A stretch of 64,000 bases of DNA from Proteiniborus ethanoligenes. Lineage in GTDB: Bacteria > Bacillota > Clostridia > Tissierellales > Proteiniboraceae. The first letter of the stretch is position 1. Each line of letters starts with the position of its first letter. The position numbers were made by a program, and so were the translations under genes. This document shows positions 1 to 8,457 of the stretch, piece after piece. Location of the stretch: assembly GCF_900107485.1 (NCBI RefSeq), contig NZ_FNQE01000006.1, positions 40,065-104,064 on the forward strand. Direction: 5' to 3'. The notes beneath the pieces were generated by a model, which made no database searches, was not told the DNA's origin, and worked only from the letters and a program-made list of their open reading frames with translations.

Positions 1-2505
1 TAATGTAACCATTCCAATATTAGAAAGTGATTTATTGATATCTATTGTCCAAGTCAGCACTCTATCACTATTTGAGCTTGCATTCCCTGAAACTGATTTT
101 GATATAAGGTGGTTTGCATTATTTACTGTTACAGGTTTAGATTCTAAGGTATGAGTCGTGGTATCTTTAGTCTTAAAGGTGGCAGTGTTTGTATATTTAC
201 CTTTATCTTCATCATTCTGTTCTGCTTGTTCTCCTGTGCTGAGCCCAATTATATTGTCGGAGTCCCTAGTTTCATATTCTATATAATATGCTTTATTGTT
301 CTTTCCACTCTCTAAATCACTTTTAAATGTTAGTGTATATCCTGTGCTTTTACCATTTGTAGCATTATATGATACTGTATAATCTGTTTCCGCTATTAGG
401 TTACTAGGATCTCCCTTAGTCCCTTTAGTATCATCGGATCCATAAGGTGTGAAATTATATATCTTTAATGAATCTGCTACTATGTCATGACCTGGTCCAA
501 GAGTGTCTGTTAAAATCGCTCCTTGGATATCCTTTTTATTGAAGTTTACTATTATACCCCAAGTAAATGTTTGGGTACTGTAATTATAGTTACCTTCCTT
601 CCTACCGTTGTTTGTAGTTGTTGTTTTAGGTTTATAGCTATCGGATACAGTAACAGTATAATCTCCCCAAGTAGCTGTCGCAGTATTTTTATATTCACTA
701 GCGACTTTACCATCTTCACCTACAGCATATTTAGTTTTATAGGTTATTGTTGCAGTTTTGCCTTTTGTAATATTGATATTTGTTATAGTGAAGCCTTTGG
801 TTGAGTCAGAATTAGGTGTTATAGTATGTCCAGTTGATTCAGTTATTGTTATGGTTCCCTCAAGGCTTTGCTCACCAATACCTGTTACCGTATCTTTTGA
901 AGCAAATACATCTGCAAGTTTTAAGTTGGTGATATCAGCATTATCTGCTTTAATGGTGATTTTCCAAGTTAGTTCTTGATTTGCTAAGTCTAAAGTATGA
1001 GATTTTTTTAAAATATTTTGTCCTACTGTATAGCTTTTAGAATCTTTATGGCTCCCTGCATTTACAGTATTGGTTACAGTAGCTGACGGACCAGTATAGA
1101 AGTCTTTATCATATTTAGCTTGGTATACTATTCTATATGCATCTGTAACAGGACCATCAAATTTTAATTTAAAGCCTTTTACATTACTTTCTTCATCCTG
1201 GACTGTAGTAATAGTATAGCTTGGACCGTTAGGATTTTCTCCACCTGAAAGTCCTCCTATTTCTGTTCCTGTATCTACTACATTTCCATTCGCATCAGTA
1301 CTCATTTTATATACTTTGATAGAACTTGTATCAATATTATGGGGTCCTGATAGAGTGTCTACAATGTTAAATTCCCCTTCTCCTGGCTCCGGTATACTTG
1401 CTAGATTATAGTTATATCTAATCTCCCAGTTTGACTCATAGTTGTCACCACTAATTCGAATTTTTTCAAGTGCTTTTCCATAGGTAATGCTTTGGGAACC
1501 TGTAAATGTCTCTGTGGTAAATCCTGGGCTAGTCAATGTTGCCGTATTTTTAAATTCTTGAGGTCCAGAAGGTGAATCTTCAATTACCTTTGTTCTATAA
1601 GTAATTTTATAAGCATACTTACCAATCAAGGAATTTATGGGAAAGTTCGTATCTGTTGAAACGGTTGTTCCAGCCCCCATCTCATCTATTACACCACTTA
1701 ATCCAATATCATACCTTGCAACATTAACTGAATTCTCTACAATTATATGGGCTGGTTTGCTGCTAGGCACATCTGTAATTGTTGCATTGTTTAAAGCTTT
1801 ACCTGCTTTATTCACCCAAATTACCCAGTCAATATATCTTTCACCATCTATGATAGTTACTCCAAGACTTTCCTTTGACATCTTTTCATCTTTTGTCTTA
1901 GGCTTAAAGGTTAGTTTTATAGTCTTAGTCCCACCAGCTTGACCTGGAGTCGGAATCTCTATTTTTTGTTCTAAATCATCCCCACTAAATCCAAACTCTG
2001 AAGAAAAGTTTAGTGTAACTATAACTTCATTGCTTATATGATTTAAAGGGTCTAAATCTTCAGATAAATAAACCTTTACCTTTCCACCTTCATATTTGTA
2101 ACTAAATTTTGGCTCTCCTACATCTGGTGATGTATATCCAGAAAGATTGCCAAAGTCTTTTATAGCAGTTGGAAAATCAAATTCAAAATAATCTCCTGTT
2201 TTATACAGATAAGCATCATTCTCTAAATTTACATTAAATACTATTGTAAACTTCGCTTCCTGTTTCTGCTCAAGTTCTAAGGCTTCAATTGTTGTTTCAT
2301 CTGCTGTTGCAAGGTCTATTCCATTTACCACCAAGCTGAAAGATATCATCTCACTAGGTATGTATACTGCTTCTGTTACTGTTTCTCCCCCTTCGCCATT
2401 CATCACCTCAGCATAGACATATTCTGCTACAGGGGCTGCTATTTGAAGCAGCATGGCTAGGATAATCATCATGATTATCTTGTATTTACTTTTATTAAAA
2501 AGCAT
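1..2505 (-). CDS. Large repeat-containing surface adhesin (5' part, runs off window)
   Basis: The minus strand is open from the ATG at 2505 to base 1, giving 835 residues with no stop, so the C-terminus lies outside the window. The start has a strong AGGAGG site at about 7 nt. An in-frame ATG at 2526 is possible but has a poorer site. Residues 1-32 form a signal peptide: basic N-region, long hydrophobic core, then a VYA|E-like cleavage site. A first beta-rich domain follows (about 45-200). After it come at least five tandem units of about 120-150 residues, each opening with a W-x-I/W-x-V strand and most carrying a 'DTL.GPH.I...SLKIY'-like core and an 'NTA' strand. This is the architecture of collagen-binding/Cna-like MSCRAMM adhesins, which are normally anchored to the wall by a sortase motif. 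That motif would be in the unseen end. Function as an adhesin is inferred from family resemblance only. Confidence 0.75.
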   Translation of the reverse strand, partial: MLFNKSKYKIIMMIILAMLLQIAAPVAEYVYAEVMNGEGGETVTEAVYIPSEMISFSLVVNGIDLATADETTIEALELEQKQEAKFTIVFNVNLENDAYLYKTGDYFEFDFPTAIKDFGNLSGYTSPDVGEPKFSYKYEGGKVKVYLSEDLDPLNHISNEVIVTLNFSSEFGFSGDDLEQKIEIPTPGQAGGTKTIKLTFKPKTKDEKMSKESLGVTIIDGERYIDWVIWVNKAGKALNNATITDVPSSKPAHIIVENSVNVARYDIGLSGVIDEMGAGTTVSTDTNFPINSLIGKYAYKITYRTKVIEDSPSGPQEFKNTATLTSPGFTTETFTGSQSITYGKALEKIRISGDNYESNWEIRYNYNLASIPEPGEGEFNIVDTLSGPHNIDTSSIKVYKMSTDANGNVVDTGTEIGGLSGGENPNGPSYTITTVQDEESNVKGFKLKFDGPVTDAYRIVYQAKYDKDFYTGPSATVTNTVNAGSHKDSKSYTVGQNILKKSHTLDLANQELTWKITIKADNADITNLKLADVFASKDTVTGIGEQSLEGTITITESTGHTITPNSDSTKGFTITNINITKGKTATITYKTKYAVGEDGKVASEYKNTATATWGDYTVTVSDSYKPKTTTTNNGRKEGNYNYSTQTFTWGIIVNFNKKDIQGAILTDTLGPGHDIVADSLKIYNFTPYGSDDTKGTKGDPSNLIAETDYTVSYNATNGKSTGYTLTFKSDLESGKNNKAYYIEYETRDSDNIIGLSTGEQAEQNDEDKGKYTNTATFKTKDTTTHTLESKPVTVNNANHLISKSVSGNASSNSDRVLTWTIDINKSLSNIGMVTL

Positions 2506-2546
2506 ATATTTCCTCCTTTCTTTCATAATCTCAACCCCGTTTTTAT

Positions 2547-2587
2547 TTAAATAAGTATGTATTTCGACAAAATACATACTTATTTAA
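2547..2587. repeat. Perfect 18-bp inverted repeat upstream of the adhesin
   Basis: The arms TTAAATAAGTATGTATTT (2547-2564) and its exact complement (2570-2587) flank a 5-nt loop, CGACA. It lies 42 bp upstream of the adhesin start, in its probable leader or promoter. It has no adjacent U-tract, so it is unlikely to be an intrinsic terminator. It could be an operator for a dimeric regulator or a leader hairpin. The sequence does not decide between these. Confidence 0.8.
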
Positions 2588-2743
2588 TAGTATCTAATGC
2601 CAATGGCATAAGATATGCTATAGTTGCTTGAATCTATTCCTTTTTTTTGCCATTTAAACTTTGGGGATAAGATCCTAATTTACTGAAGGATTAGCCATGT
2701 TTACTGTGTTTAACTAAATATTCCATTGGATTATCAAAAATAA

Positions 2744-2776
2744 AGCCAGCTTCACATTGTTATAATGAAGCTGGCT
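2744..2776 (-). terminator. Intrinsic terminator after the AraC-GH39 gene
   Basis: Perfect 11-bp stem AGCCAGCTTCA/TGAAGCTGGCT with an 11-nt loop. On the minus strand it is followed by a TTTATTTTTG tract. It starts 14 bp beyond the stop codon of the gene ending at 2790 and separates it from the adhesin. Confidence 0.85.
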
Positions 2777-2789
2777 AATAAAACTATTC

Positions 2790-5357
2790 CTATTTAATTT
2801 TTTTCTCTAATAATACTAGCTCTACACCATGTACTGGAACAAATAGTTTATCTTTATAGTCTCCCTCTATTTCTGAATACTCCACAGTCATTTTAGGCAT
2901 TGCTTTTCCTTTAAGGTATTTTAGTTCCTCTTCTGTCATGTTTTCTGGCGCTCCCATGTCTATCCATGCATCTACTACTGACCCATGCTCTCTATTCAAC
3001 TGGTATCTTGTTATTTTATAATAGCCTGAAAGTCCAGATATACATAGCTTTACTTCCTTTGTAGGCTTGTCTTCAAAAACTAAATATCTTTGCGTGTTAG
3101 TAAGTGCAGAGGTATCTCCGCTTGAAAACAATTCATCTAAATATGCATAGTTATAAGCTAAAACTTGAATATCTTCATCTCTTTTCGTTATTACGTATTC
3201 CTGGCCTTGTCCTATTATTCTATTTCCGAGCTTAGACAATAGATAGTAAGCAAAATAAGATGGTTTTTTTAATCCTTCTTTGTTTATCAGCCCAAAGCCT
3301 CCATGGAAATGGGATATGCCTGCCTTAAACTCCTCCATTATATCTGTAAATGTCCAATGTCCTATAAAATCAACATTTCCTATGTTCTCCAAAATATTGC
3401 TTATAATAAATGTGGCAGAAAAGCATGTATCATTAATTAGATTTCGACAATATGTTGAAGCATTCCACTCTGTTATGTGAAGTTCTGGTTTTTTTATTAA
3501 ATATTTGTTTATTTTGCTGTTAGCTGAACTTAAAGTGTCATGAGTGTGATTTTTATCATAATAAATCCTTTTAACAGAACCCCATATGGACATTAAATCT
3601 AAAGGTTCTTCCTTTTGTATGGCTTCAATCATTATCTCCTCAACCTCTTCCTTTGACGAAAAATCCTCTGGATAAATGTGCAGGGATATAAAGTCTAAGG
3701 GAGCATTATTGCTATTACAATAATCTAAAAAATCCTCAAGCCAGGTTCCTTCCTTTACAACCTGATGAGTAATGGAAGGACCTCCTACTCTGAATTTAGG
3801 AGAAATGGACTTTATGGCTAAAACAGTTTCTTTGTAAAAATTAAAATAGCTTTCCTTGCCACCAATCCAAAATACATATTCCAGTTCTGGCTCATTCCAT
3901 ACTTCAAAATACCAGGTTTCTACTTCTTTTAGACCGTATCTATTAATGCAATGCTTTATGAATTCTTTTACTAAATCTGTCCACAATTTAATATCCTTTG
4001 GCTGGGATATATTTGCATTCCACCAAAAGATAGTTTCGTCTGAGCTTTTTATCTCTGAAGGCATAAAACCTAATTCAACAAAGGGTTTAATATTTATTTT
4101 TTTAAAAAAATCAAAGAGCTCGTCAACATAAGACCAGTTGTACACTACATTACCATCGTTGCCAATATTATATACCATCATTTCATCTGAAAATATGCCA
4201 TGAAACCTTATATATTCAAATCCAAGTTCGTCCTGCAGCTCTTTAAGCTGATTCTGCCAGCCTTGTCTTAGTCCCTCTGCTGCCCTGCCAAAGCTAGTTA
4301 GCTTTTTCCAATATGGCTCTAAATATTCTCCTTCCTCATTTGCCTTTGCAGATATGGTTTCAGTACTTGTAGGTGCCATATTATGCTTTTGTGCTTTTTT
4401 ATCCATTAAATCTAAATATTGAAATAGGCTTTTAAATGCAGCACTTCTATCTACATCTAAATAAGTTTTGCTCCTTACCTTTCCTATATCATGGTCCTCA
4501 GCTTTTGAAATGTAGTTTGGGTTTTCACGCTTTTTTCTGAATTCTGTAGGGGTGAGATTATATATATCCTTGAAAAGCTTATTAAAAGATTTTGTACTAG
4601 GAAATCCACTTTCATATGATATTTCTGTTATTGTTTTATCAGTGCTTGTCAAAAGCTTAACACTCTTGTCTAATCTTATATGATTTAGATACTCTTGAAA
4701 TGACATTCCCATATGTTTTTTTATGAAATGCGATAGATAGTAGAGGCTAAGATGTTCTATTTCGGCTATTTCTTTAAGAGTTATCTTACTTTCTAGGTTT
4801 TCGTTTATATAACTTATTATCCTTTGAATTCTTTCAATGTCTTTTCTTATGAATGCAACATTTTCATTTTTCACAGCTGTATATGTAAAATGATTCATCA
4901 AATGTGAGATAAGTAAATTTACTTTACTTCCTATTGTAAACTGATAACCACTAGTTTGTTTATTAAATTCCCATACTATTTGAGCTAGATACCACCTGAT
5001 TACATCAAATCTTTCTTGCTCATCTTCTCTATAAATGAAGGATTTACAGTCAAATAACATCCTATTAATCTGAGGATGATAAGCAGTATAATGTGCTGGA
5101 TTTATTTGTAATGCTAGTATTATATTATCTTCATCTGTTTTATTTGTATTGTGAATTTCATTACTATTTATCAATATTAAATCATTTTCTCTAAGCAAAA
5201 ATCTTTCATTTCCTACATTTATACTTACTGAGCCTTTTAGAATCAAAAGTATCTCTATTGCATCATGCCAATGCATTTTAAAGCCATCAACGCTATGGAT
5301 AAATGCTTTTACGGGAAATCCGTCTTGACTATTCACTATTTCATATCCAAAAGTCAT
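2790..5357 (-). CDS. AraC-type regulator fused to a GH39 glycoside hydrolase
   Basis: Predicted 855 residues. The N-terminus (about 1-100) is a cupin-like AraC sensor domain with the motif MHWHDAIEI. Residues about 177-276 are the two-helix-turn-helix AraC DNA-binding domain. After a linker, residues about 345-850 resemble family 39 glycosidases (beta-xylosidase type): WNEP places the acid/base at E489 and HITEW places the nucleophile at E630. No signal peptide is present, so it is cytoplasmic. The open frame extends upstream to 5561 but would overlap the next gene. The ATG at 5357 has an AGGAG site at proper spacing and begins with a typical sensor sequence, so it was chosen. Regulator-GH39 fusions occur in Firmicutes. 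The substrate is unknown, and whether the catalytic domain cleaves or only senses a sugar is inference. Confidence 0.85.
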   Translation of the reverse strand: MTFGYEIVNSQDGFPVKAFIHSVDGFKMHWHDAIEILLILKGSVSINVGNERFLLRENDLILINSNEIHNTNKTDEDNIILALQINPAHYTAYHPQINRMLFDCKSFIYREDEQERFDVIRWYLAQIVWEFNKQTSGYQFTIGSKVNLLISHLMNHFTYTAVKNENVAFIRKDIERIQRIISYINENLESKITLKEIAEIEHLSLYYLSHFIKKHMGMSFQEYLNHIRLDKSVKLLTSTDKTITEISYESGFPSTKSFNKLFKDIYNLTPTEFRKKRENPNYISKAEDHDIGKVRSKTYLDVDRSAAFKSLFQYLDLMDKKAQKHNMAPTSTETISAKANEEGEYLEPYWKKLTSFGRAAEGLRQGWQNQLKELQDELGFEYIRFHGIFSDEMMVYNIGNDGNVVYNWSYVDELFDFFKKINIKPFVELGFMPSEIKSSDETIFWWNANISQPKDIKLWTDLVKEFIKHCINRYGLKEVETWYFEVWNEPELEYVFWIGGKESYFNFYKETVLAIKSISPKFRVGGPSITHQVVKEGTWLEDFLDYCNSNNAPLDFISLHIYPEDFSSKEEVEEIMIEAIQKEEPLDLMSIWGSVKRIYYDKNHTHDTLSSANSKINKYLIKKPELHITEWNASTYCRNLINDTCFSATFIISNILENIGNVDFIGHWTFTDIMEEFKAGISHFHGGFGLINKEGLKKPSYFAYYLLSKLGNRIIGQGQEYVITKRDEDIQVLAYNYAYLDELFSSGDTSALTNTQRYLVFEDKPTKEVKLCISGLSGYYKITRYQLNREHGSVVDAWIDMGAPENMTEEELKYLKGKAMPKMTVEYSEIEGDYKDKLFVPVHGVELVLLEKKIK

Positions 5358-5454
5358 TATATCTCCTCTTCCTCTCTTCCCTATATTCCTCCCCATAATT
5401 ATTCGTTTTTTCTTTTGTATGAAAATTCGATGTGATAATTTTCCCTTCCAAAAA

Positions 5455-6456
5455 TTAGTCGCAGCTATCGTAGATAATAACTCTATTCTTGCCTTGTGCT
5501 TTGGCTTGGTATAAGGCTTCGTCTGCCCTCTCAATAATTTTTTCAACTGTATCAGATACACCTTTTATTTCGGTGATTCCTGCACTGAAAGAGCATCCAA
5601 TTAAAACCCCTGTCTTACTTTTAATACATTGGATATAGCTTTCATTGTCTCTAAATCTTTCTAAAACCTTGTGAGCATTTTCTTTAGTTGTCTCAGGAAA
5701 TAGGACAATAAATTCATCTCCTCCAAATCTAAATACATAGTCTGTAGCTCTCAGAGAAGATTTAAGTGTAGATACAAAACATTTTAAGGCTTCATCTCCT
5801 GCTAAATGTCCATAAGTATCATTTATTTCTTTGAAGCAGTCAATATCTACAAATGCAACAGAAAAAATCTTACCGTTTCTTGTATATGCATTTTTAATTT
5901 CCTTTAGCTTTCGCCATAGATAAGTTTTAGTATAGGCCCCCGTTAATCCATCTTCAACAGATAATGCTTTAAGGCTTATATATCTGGTTAATGTTCTTTC
6001 AACCCTAGCTATTAGCTCATTTTCTTCAAAGGGCTTTGTTATATAATCATCAGCACCTATTTTTAAAGCTTTTATTTTGCTCTCTGTTATGGCGCTGCCC
6101 GATAACATGATAATAGGTAACTCTGGCTCTGTCTTTCTAATTAATGCTGTAATTTCATACCCATTACTTTTGGGTAAGATTAAATCCAATATGGCAAGAT
6201 CTATCTTATTTTCTTTTATTATACTGATTACTTCAAAAGGATTAGAAGAAAGAATAACTTCATGTCCTCTTTCCGTAAGGAGCCTTTCAAGTATATTCAG
6301 CATCATTACGTCATCATCTAAAATCAATATTCTACCCTTGTAGCTTAATTTGTCCTGTTCCCCAGCATTGCCTTGCAGATGGTCTTTTGTTAAAGCACTA
6401 AGTTGCTTATTCCTTTTCATAGTTAATTGTTCTATTGGTATTTTTATAGCTTCCAC
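5455..6456 (-). CDS. Response regulator with diguanylate cyclase (REC-GGDEF)
   Basis: Predicted 333 residues. Residues about 42-158 form a receiver domain (DDD at 47-49, phosphoacceptor D91, conserved K141 in ITKPF). Residues about 166-330 form a GGDEF domain with an intact FGGDEF (245-249) and the I-site RATD (236-239) five residues upstream. It should therefore make cyclic di-GMP under product inhibition, switched by a histidine kinase. No partner kinase is adjacent. The start is a GTG at 6456 with AAGGTGAT upstream. It sits 97 bp upstream of the AraC-GH39 gene and may be cotranscribed with it. The adhesin further downstream is a plausible c-di-GMP-linked output, but no c-di-GMP riboswitch was seen before it. 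Confidence 0.9.
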   Translation of the reverse strand: MEAIKIPIEQLTMKRNKQLSALTKDHLQGNAGEQDKLSYKGRILILDDDVMMLNILERLLTERGHEVILSSNPFEVISIIKENKIDLAILDLILPKSNGYEITALIRKTEPELPIIMLSGSAITESKIKALKIGADDYITKPFEENELIARVERTLTRYISLKALSVEDGLTGAYTKTYLWRKLKEIKNAYTRNGKIFSVAFVDIDCFKEINDTYGHLAGDEALKCFVSTLKSSLRATDYVFRFGGDEFIVLFPETTKENAHKVLERFRDNESYIQCIKSKTGVLIGCSFSAGITEIKGVSDTVEKIIERADEALYQAKAQGKNRVIIYDSCD

Positions 6457-6785
6457 TTTATCACCTTCTCATTTTTTACATTTGGCTCTTGCTTTCATTT
6501 GTATAAGTATCTCTATCATATAACATAATTTTAAAAGTTCCTAATAATTTATTAAATATTTTATCATATTTTGTGAAAATTTGTTAATTTTTTTACATGT
6601 CTAAATTTAATTTATTATATTTGATAGTTTAAAATAAATCATTCCTTTTATTGCTATTACCTATGTCGTTTTTTGCTTTACTCATATAAAGAACAATTCC
6701 TTAGGCTCTCTGTTTACTAGAGCATTTACATTTTTGTGTATCTCATATATAATTTAGTCTACAATATAGTAACGAGGTGATTTTA
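6457..6785. other. Divergent intergenic region
   Basis: About 330 bp of very AT-rich DNA between the minus-strand REC-GGDEF gene and the plus-strand HutP-family gene. It must hold promoters in both directions. Only the plus-strand promoter at 6725-6753 is convincing. No RNA gene or coding frame was recognised. Confidence 0.6.
6725..6753 (+). promoter_or_regulatory. Sigma-A-type promoter of the HutP-family gene
   Basis: -35 TTTACA (6725-6730), 17-bp spacer, perfect -10 TATAAT (6748-6753). It lies 32 bp upstream of the GTG start at 6786. Confidence 0.7.
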
Positions 6786-7208
6786 GTGGAAAACCAAAGT
6801 ACAAATGTTGCAAAGGCTTCAATAAGGCTTGCCATATCTACTAGAGATGAAGAAAAGTCTATTATAGAGGATCTTCATAAAAAAGGTTTTAAAGCTGCTG
6901 CTGTAAATGTTGGTGGTGATTTGATAAATTCTATACCTAAAATTATAGAAAGAGCTTTAGTAGCTTCTAAAAAAACTGGAATTATTAAAGATTATCATGT
7001 CCATGAAGGTGCTGTGGCTGGCGCTGTTATGGAAGCTATTACTCAGGTAAATCCAAAGGCTATGGGGTTAAACTTTGGTGGGAAAATAGGTATCGCCAGA
7101 TATGAGGAGCATATTAGTGTTTGCCTTTTCATAAGCATTGGACTACTTCATCTAAATGATCTTGCTATTGGATTGGGCCATAGGTCCATACCAGTAATAA
7201 AAGAATAA
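6786..7208 (+). CDS. HutP-family RNA-binding antiterminator-like regulator
   Basis: Predicted 140 residues. It matches HutP over its length, with an N-terminal region 'GKLS/ASIRLAIS'-like, the central segment HEGAVAGAVMEAI and the C-terminal loop GLGHRSIPVI. In Bacillus, HutP binds UAG-repeat RNA with histidine and a metal ion to prevent termination of the hut operon. By my alignment two of the three Bacillus metal-ligand histidines (H73, H77) are glycines here, while the C-terminal one (in GLGH) is kept, so the ligand may differ. The GTG at 6786 is preferred over the GTG at 6777 because CGAGGTGA then forms its ribosome-binding site. Downstream lie a UAG cluster and an ABC transporter operon, which is the likely target by position (inference). 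Confidence 0.8.
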   Translation: MENQSTNVAKASIRLAISTRDEEKSIIEDLHKKGFKAAAVNVGGDLINSIPKIIERALVASKKTGIIKDYHVHEGAVAGAVMEAITQVNPKAMGLNFGGKIGIARYEEHISVCLFISIGLLHLNDLAIGLGHRSIPVIKE

Positions 7209-7210
7209 AC

Positions 7211-7233
7211 TAGAATTAGTTGTTAGTTGTTAG
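7211..7233 (+). promoter_or_regulatory. UAG-triplet cluster, candidate HutP-type binding site
   Basis: Just after the stop of the HutP-family gene, TAG triplets begin at 7211, 7217, 7224 and 7231. The last three form TAG-N4-TAG-N4-TAG, the spacing reported for Bacillus HutP RNA sites. Two further TAGs at 7392 and 7399 repeat the 7-nt period near the transporter start. A weak A/T stem (7236-7253) follows the first cluster. No strong GC-rich terminator was found in the leader. Confidence 0.5.
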
Positions 7234-7445
7234 CTAAAAGTTTTTTAACTTTTTCTTGACATTTTAATGGAAAGATTATAAAATCAATTTTAATTATTCT
7301 AAAAGTGATCCTTGGATTACACTCAGGATTACAAAAAGAATTAGTAGGTTTGTTTTTTTGTAGATAGCCATTGAGGCTAAGGGGAGTAAGGTAGGATTTA
7401 GCAGAAGACTTTAAACAAAAAATTAAAAAATTGGAGGACGGTAGT

Positions 7446-8456
7446 ATGGTAGGAAAAAAACATCTCACCAGTCTAAGTAATATCTTAGGCTTTATTTCAA
7501 TTCTTATGATTATCACTTTATTATTGAGTGCTTGTTCATCTAGCAATGATTCCAAAAATATGGTTTCAATAGGAATAAGTCAAATTGTCGAACACCCTGC
7601 ATTAGATAGTGCTAGGGCTGGTTTTATTCATGCATTAAAAGAAAAAGGTTATGAGGAAGGTAAAAACCTAAATTTAGATATTCAGTTTGCTCAGGGAGAT
7701 ATAGCCTTGACAACTACTATTGCACAAAATTTTGTATCACAGAAAAAAGATTTAATTCTTGCTATTTCAACTCCTTCTGCTCAATCAGCACATAACTCTA
7801 CTAAGGATATTCCAGTATTATTTACAGCTGTTACTGATCCTGTATATGCAGGCTTAGTCCAAAATCCTGATGCTCCAGAGGGCAATGTAACAGGAACTAG
7901 TGACTTAAGCCCTGTAGCTAAGCAGCTAGAGCTTGGTATGACCTTAATTCCAAACACGAAAAAAGTTGGTATTTTATTTAATACCAGTGAGCTTAATTCT
8001 CAGCTACAGGTAGATATAGCTAAAGAATCTGCTGCTTTTTTAGGTATTGAAATAATCGAAATTCCAGTTACTAATACATCAGAATTTGAACCTGCTTTAA
8101 ACGCTAAGATAAAAGGTATAGATTTTTTATTTCTTCCATCAGATAATTTAGTAGCTTCTAATATGCCTATAATATCTAAAATAGCCATGAATAATAGAGT
8201 GCCTATTATAGGAGTAGATGAGCCTATGATAAAAAATGGTGCTCTTGCCTGCGAAGGACTTGATTATTATAAGCTAGGCCATCAAACTGGAATTATGGCT
8301 GCTGAGATTCTAAGTGGTAAAAGCATAAAGGATACACCTGTTTCTATGCTTAAAGAAACCCAATTAATAATAAATGAAGATGCTGCAGAAGAATTAGGTA
8401 TAAATATACCTGATGAACTGTTAAAAAGAGCTACCCTAGTGAAGGGAGCTGAATAA
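7446..8456 (+). CDS. ABC transporter substrate-binding lipoprotein (TrpX/PF04392 type)
   Basis: Predicted 336 residues. The signal peptide has lipobox LLSAC, and C30 is the predicted lipidated cysteine. The mature part has the two-lobed, LacI-like fold of the ABC_sub_bind family: 'HPALDSARAGF', 'FTAVTDPVYAGLV', 'GVDEPMIKNGALA'. Members with this operon structure transport tryptophan or tyrosine in other Firmicutes. The specificity here is unknown, and a histidine-like ligand is possible because of the HutP-family neighbour (inference). The ATG at 7446 follows GGAGG at 7433-7437. The first of three genes, with the permease starting 1 bp after its stop. Confidence 0.88.
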   Translation: MVGKKHLTSLSNILGFISILMIITLLLSACSSSNDSKNMVSIGISQIVEHPALDSARAGFIHALKEKGYEEGKNLNLDIQFAQGDIALTTTIAQNFVSQKKDLILAISTPSAQSAHNSTKDIPVLFTAVTDPVYAGLVQNPDAPEGNVTGTSDLSPVAKQLELGMTLIPNTKKVGILFNTSELNSQLQVDIAKESAAFLGIEIIEIPVTNTSEFEPALNAKIKGIDFLFLPSDNLVASNMPIISKIAMNNRVPIIGVDEPMIKNGALACEGLDYYKLGHQTGIMAAEILSGKSIKDTPVSMLKETQLIINEDAAEELGINIPDELLKRATLVKGAE

Positions 8457-8457
8457 T

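Noticed and set aside
523..1942. Several plus-strand reading frames of 70-100 codons
   Set aside because: They lie inside the adhesin gene on the other strand, lack ribosome sites and have no protein-like composition.
2506..2789. A c-di-GMP riboswitch before the adhesin gene
   Set aside because: The conserved GEMM aptamer bases were not seen; only the 18-bp inverted repeat is present.
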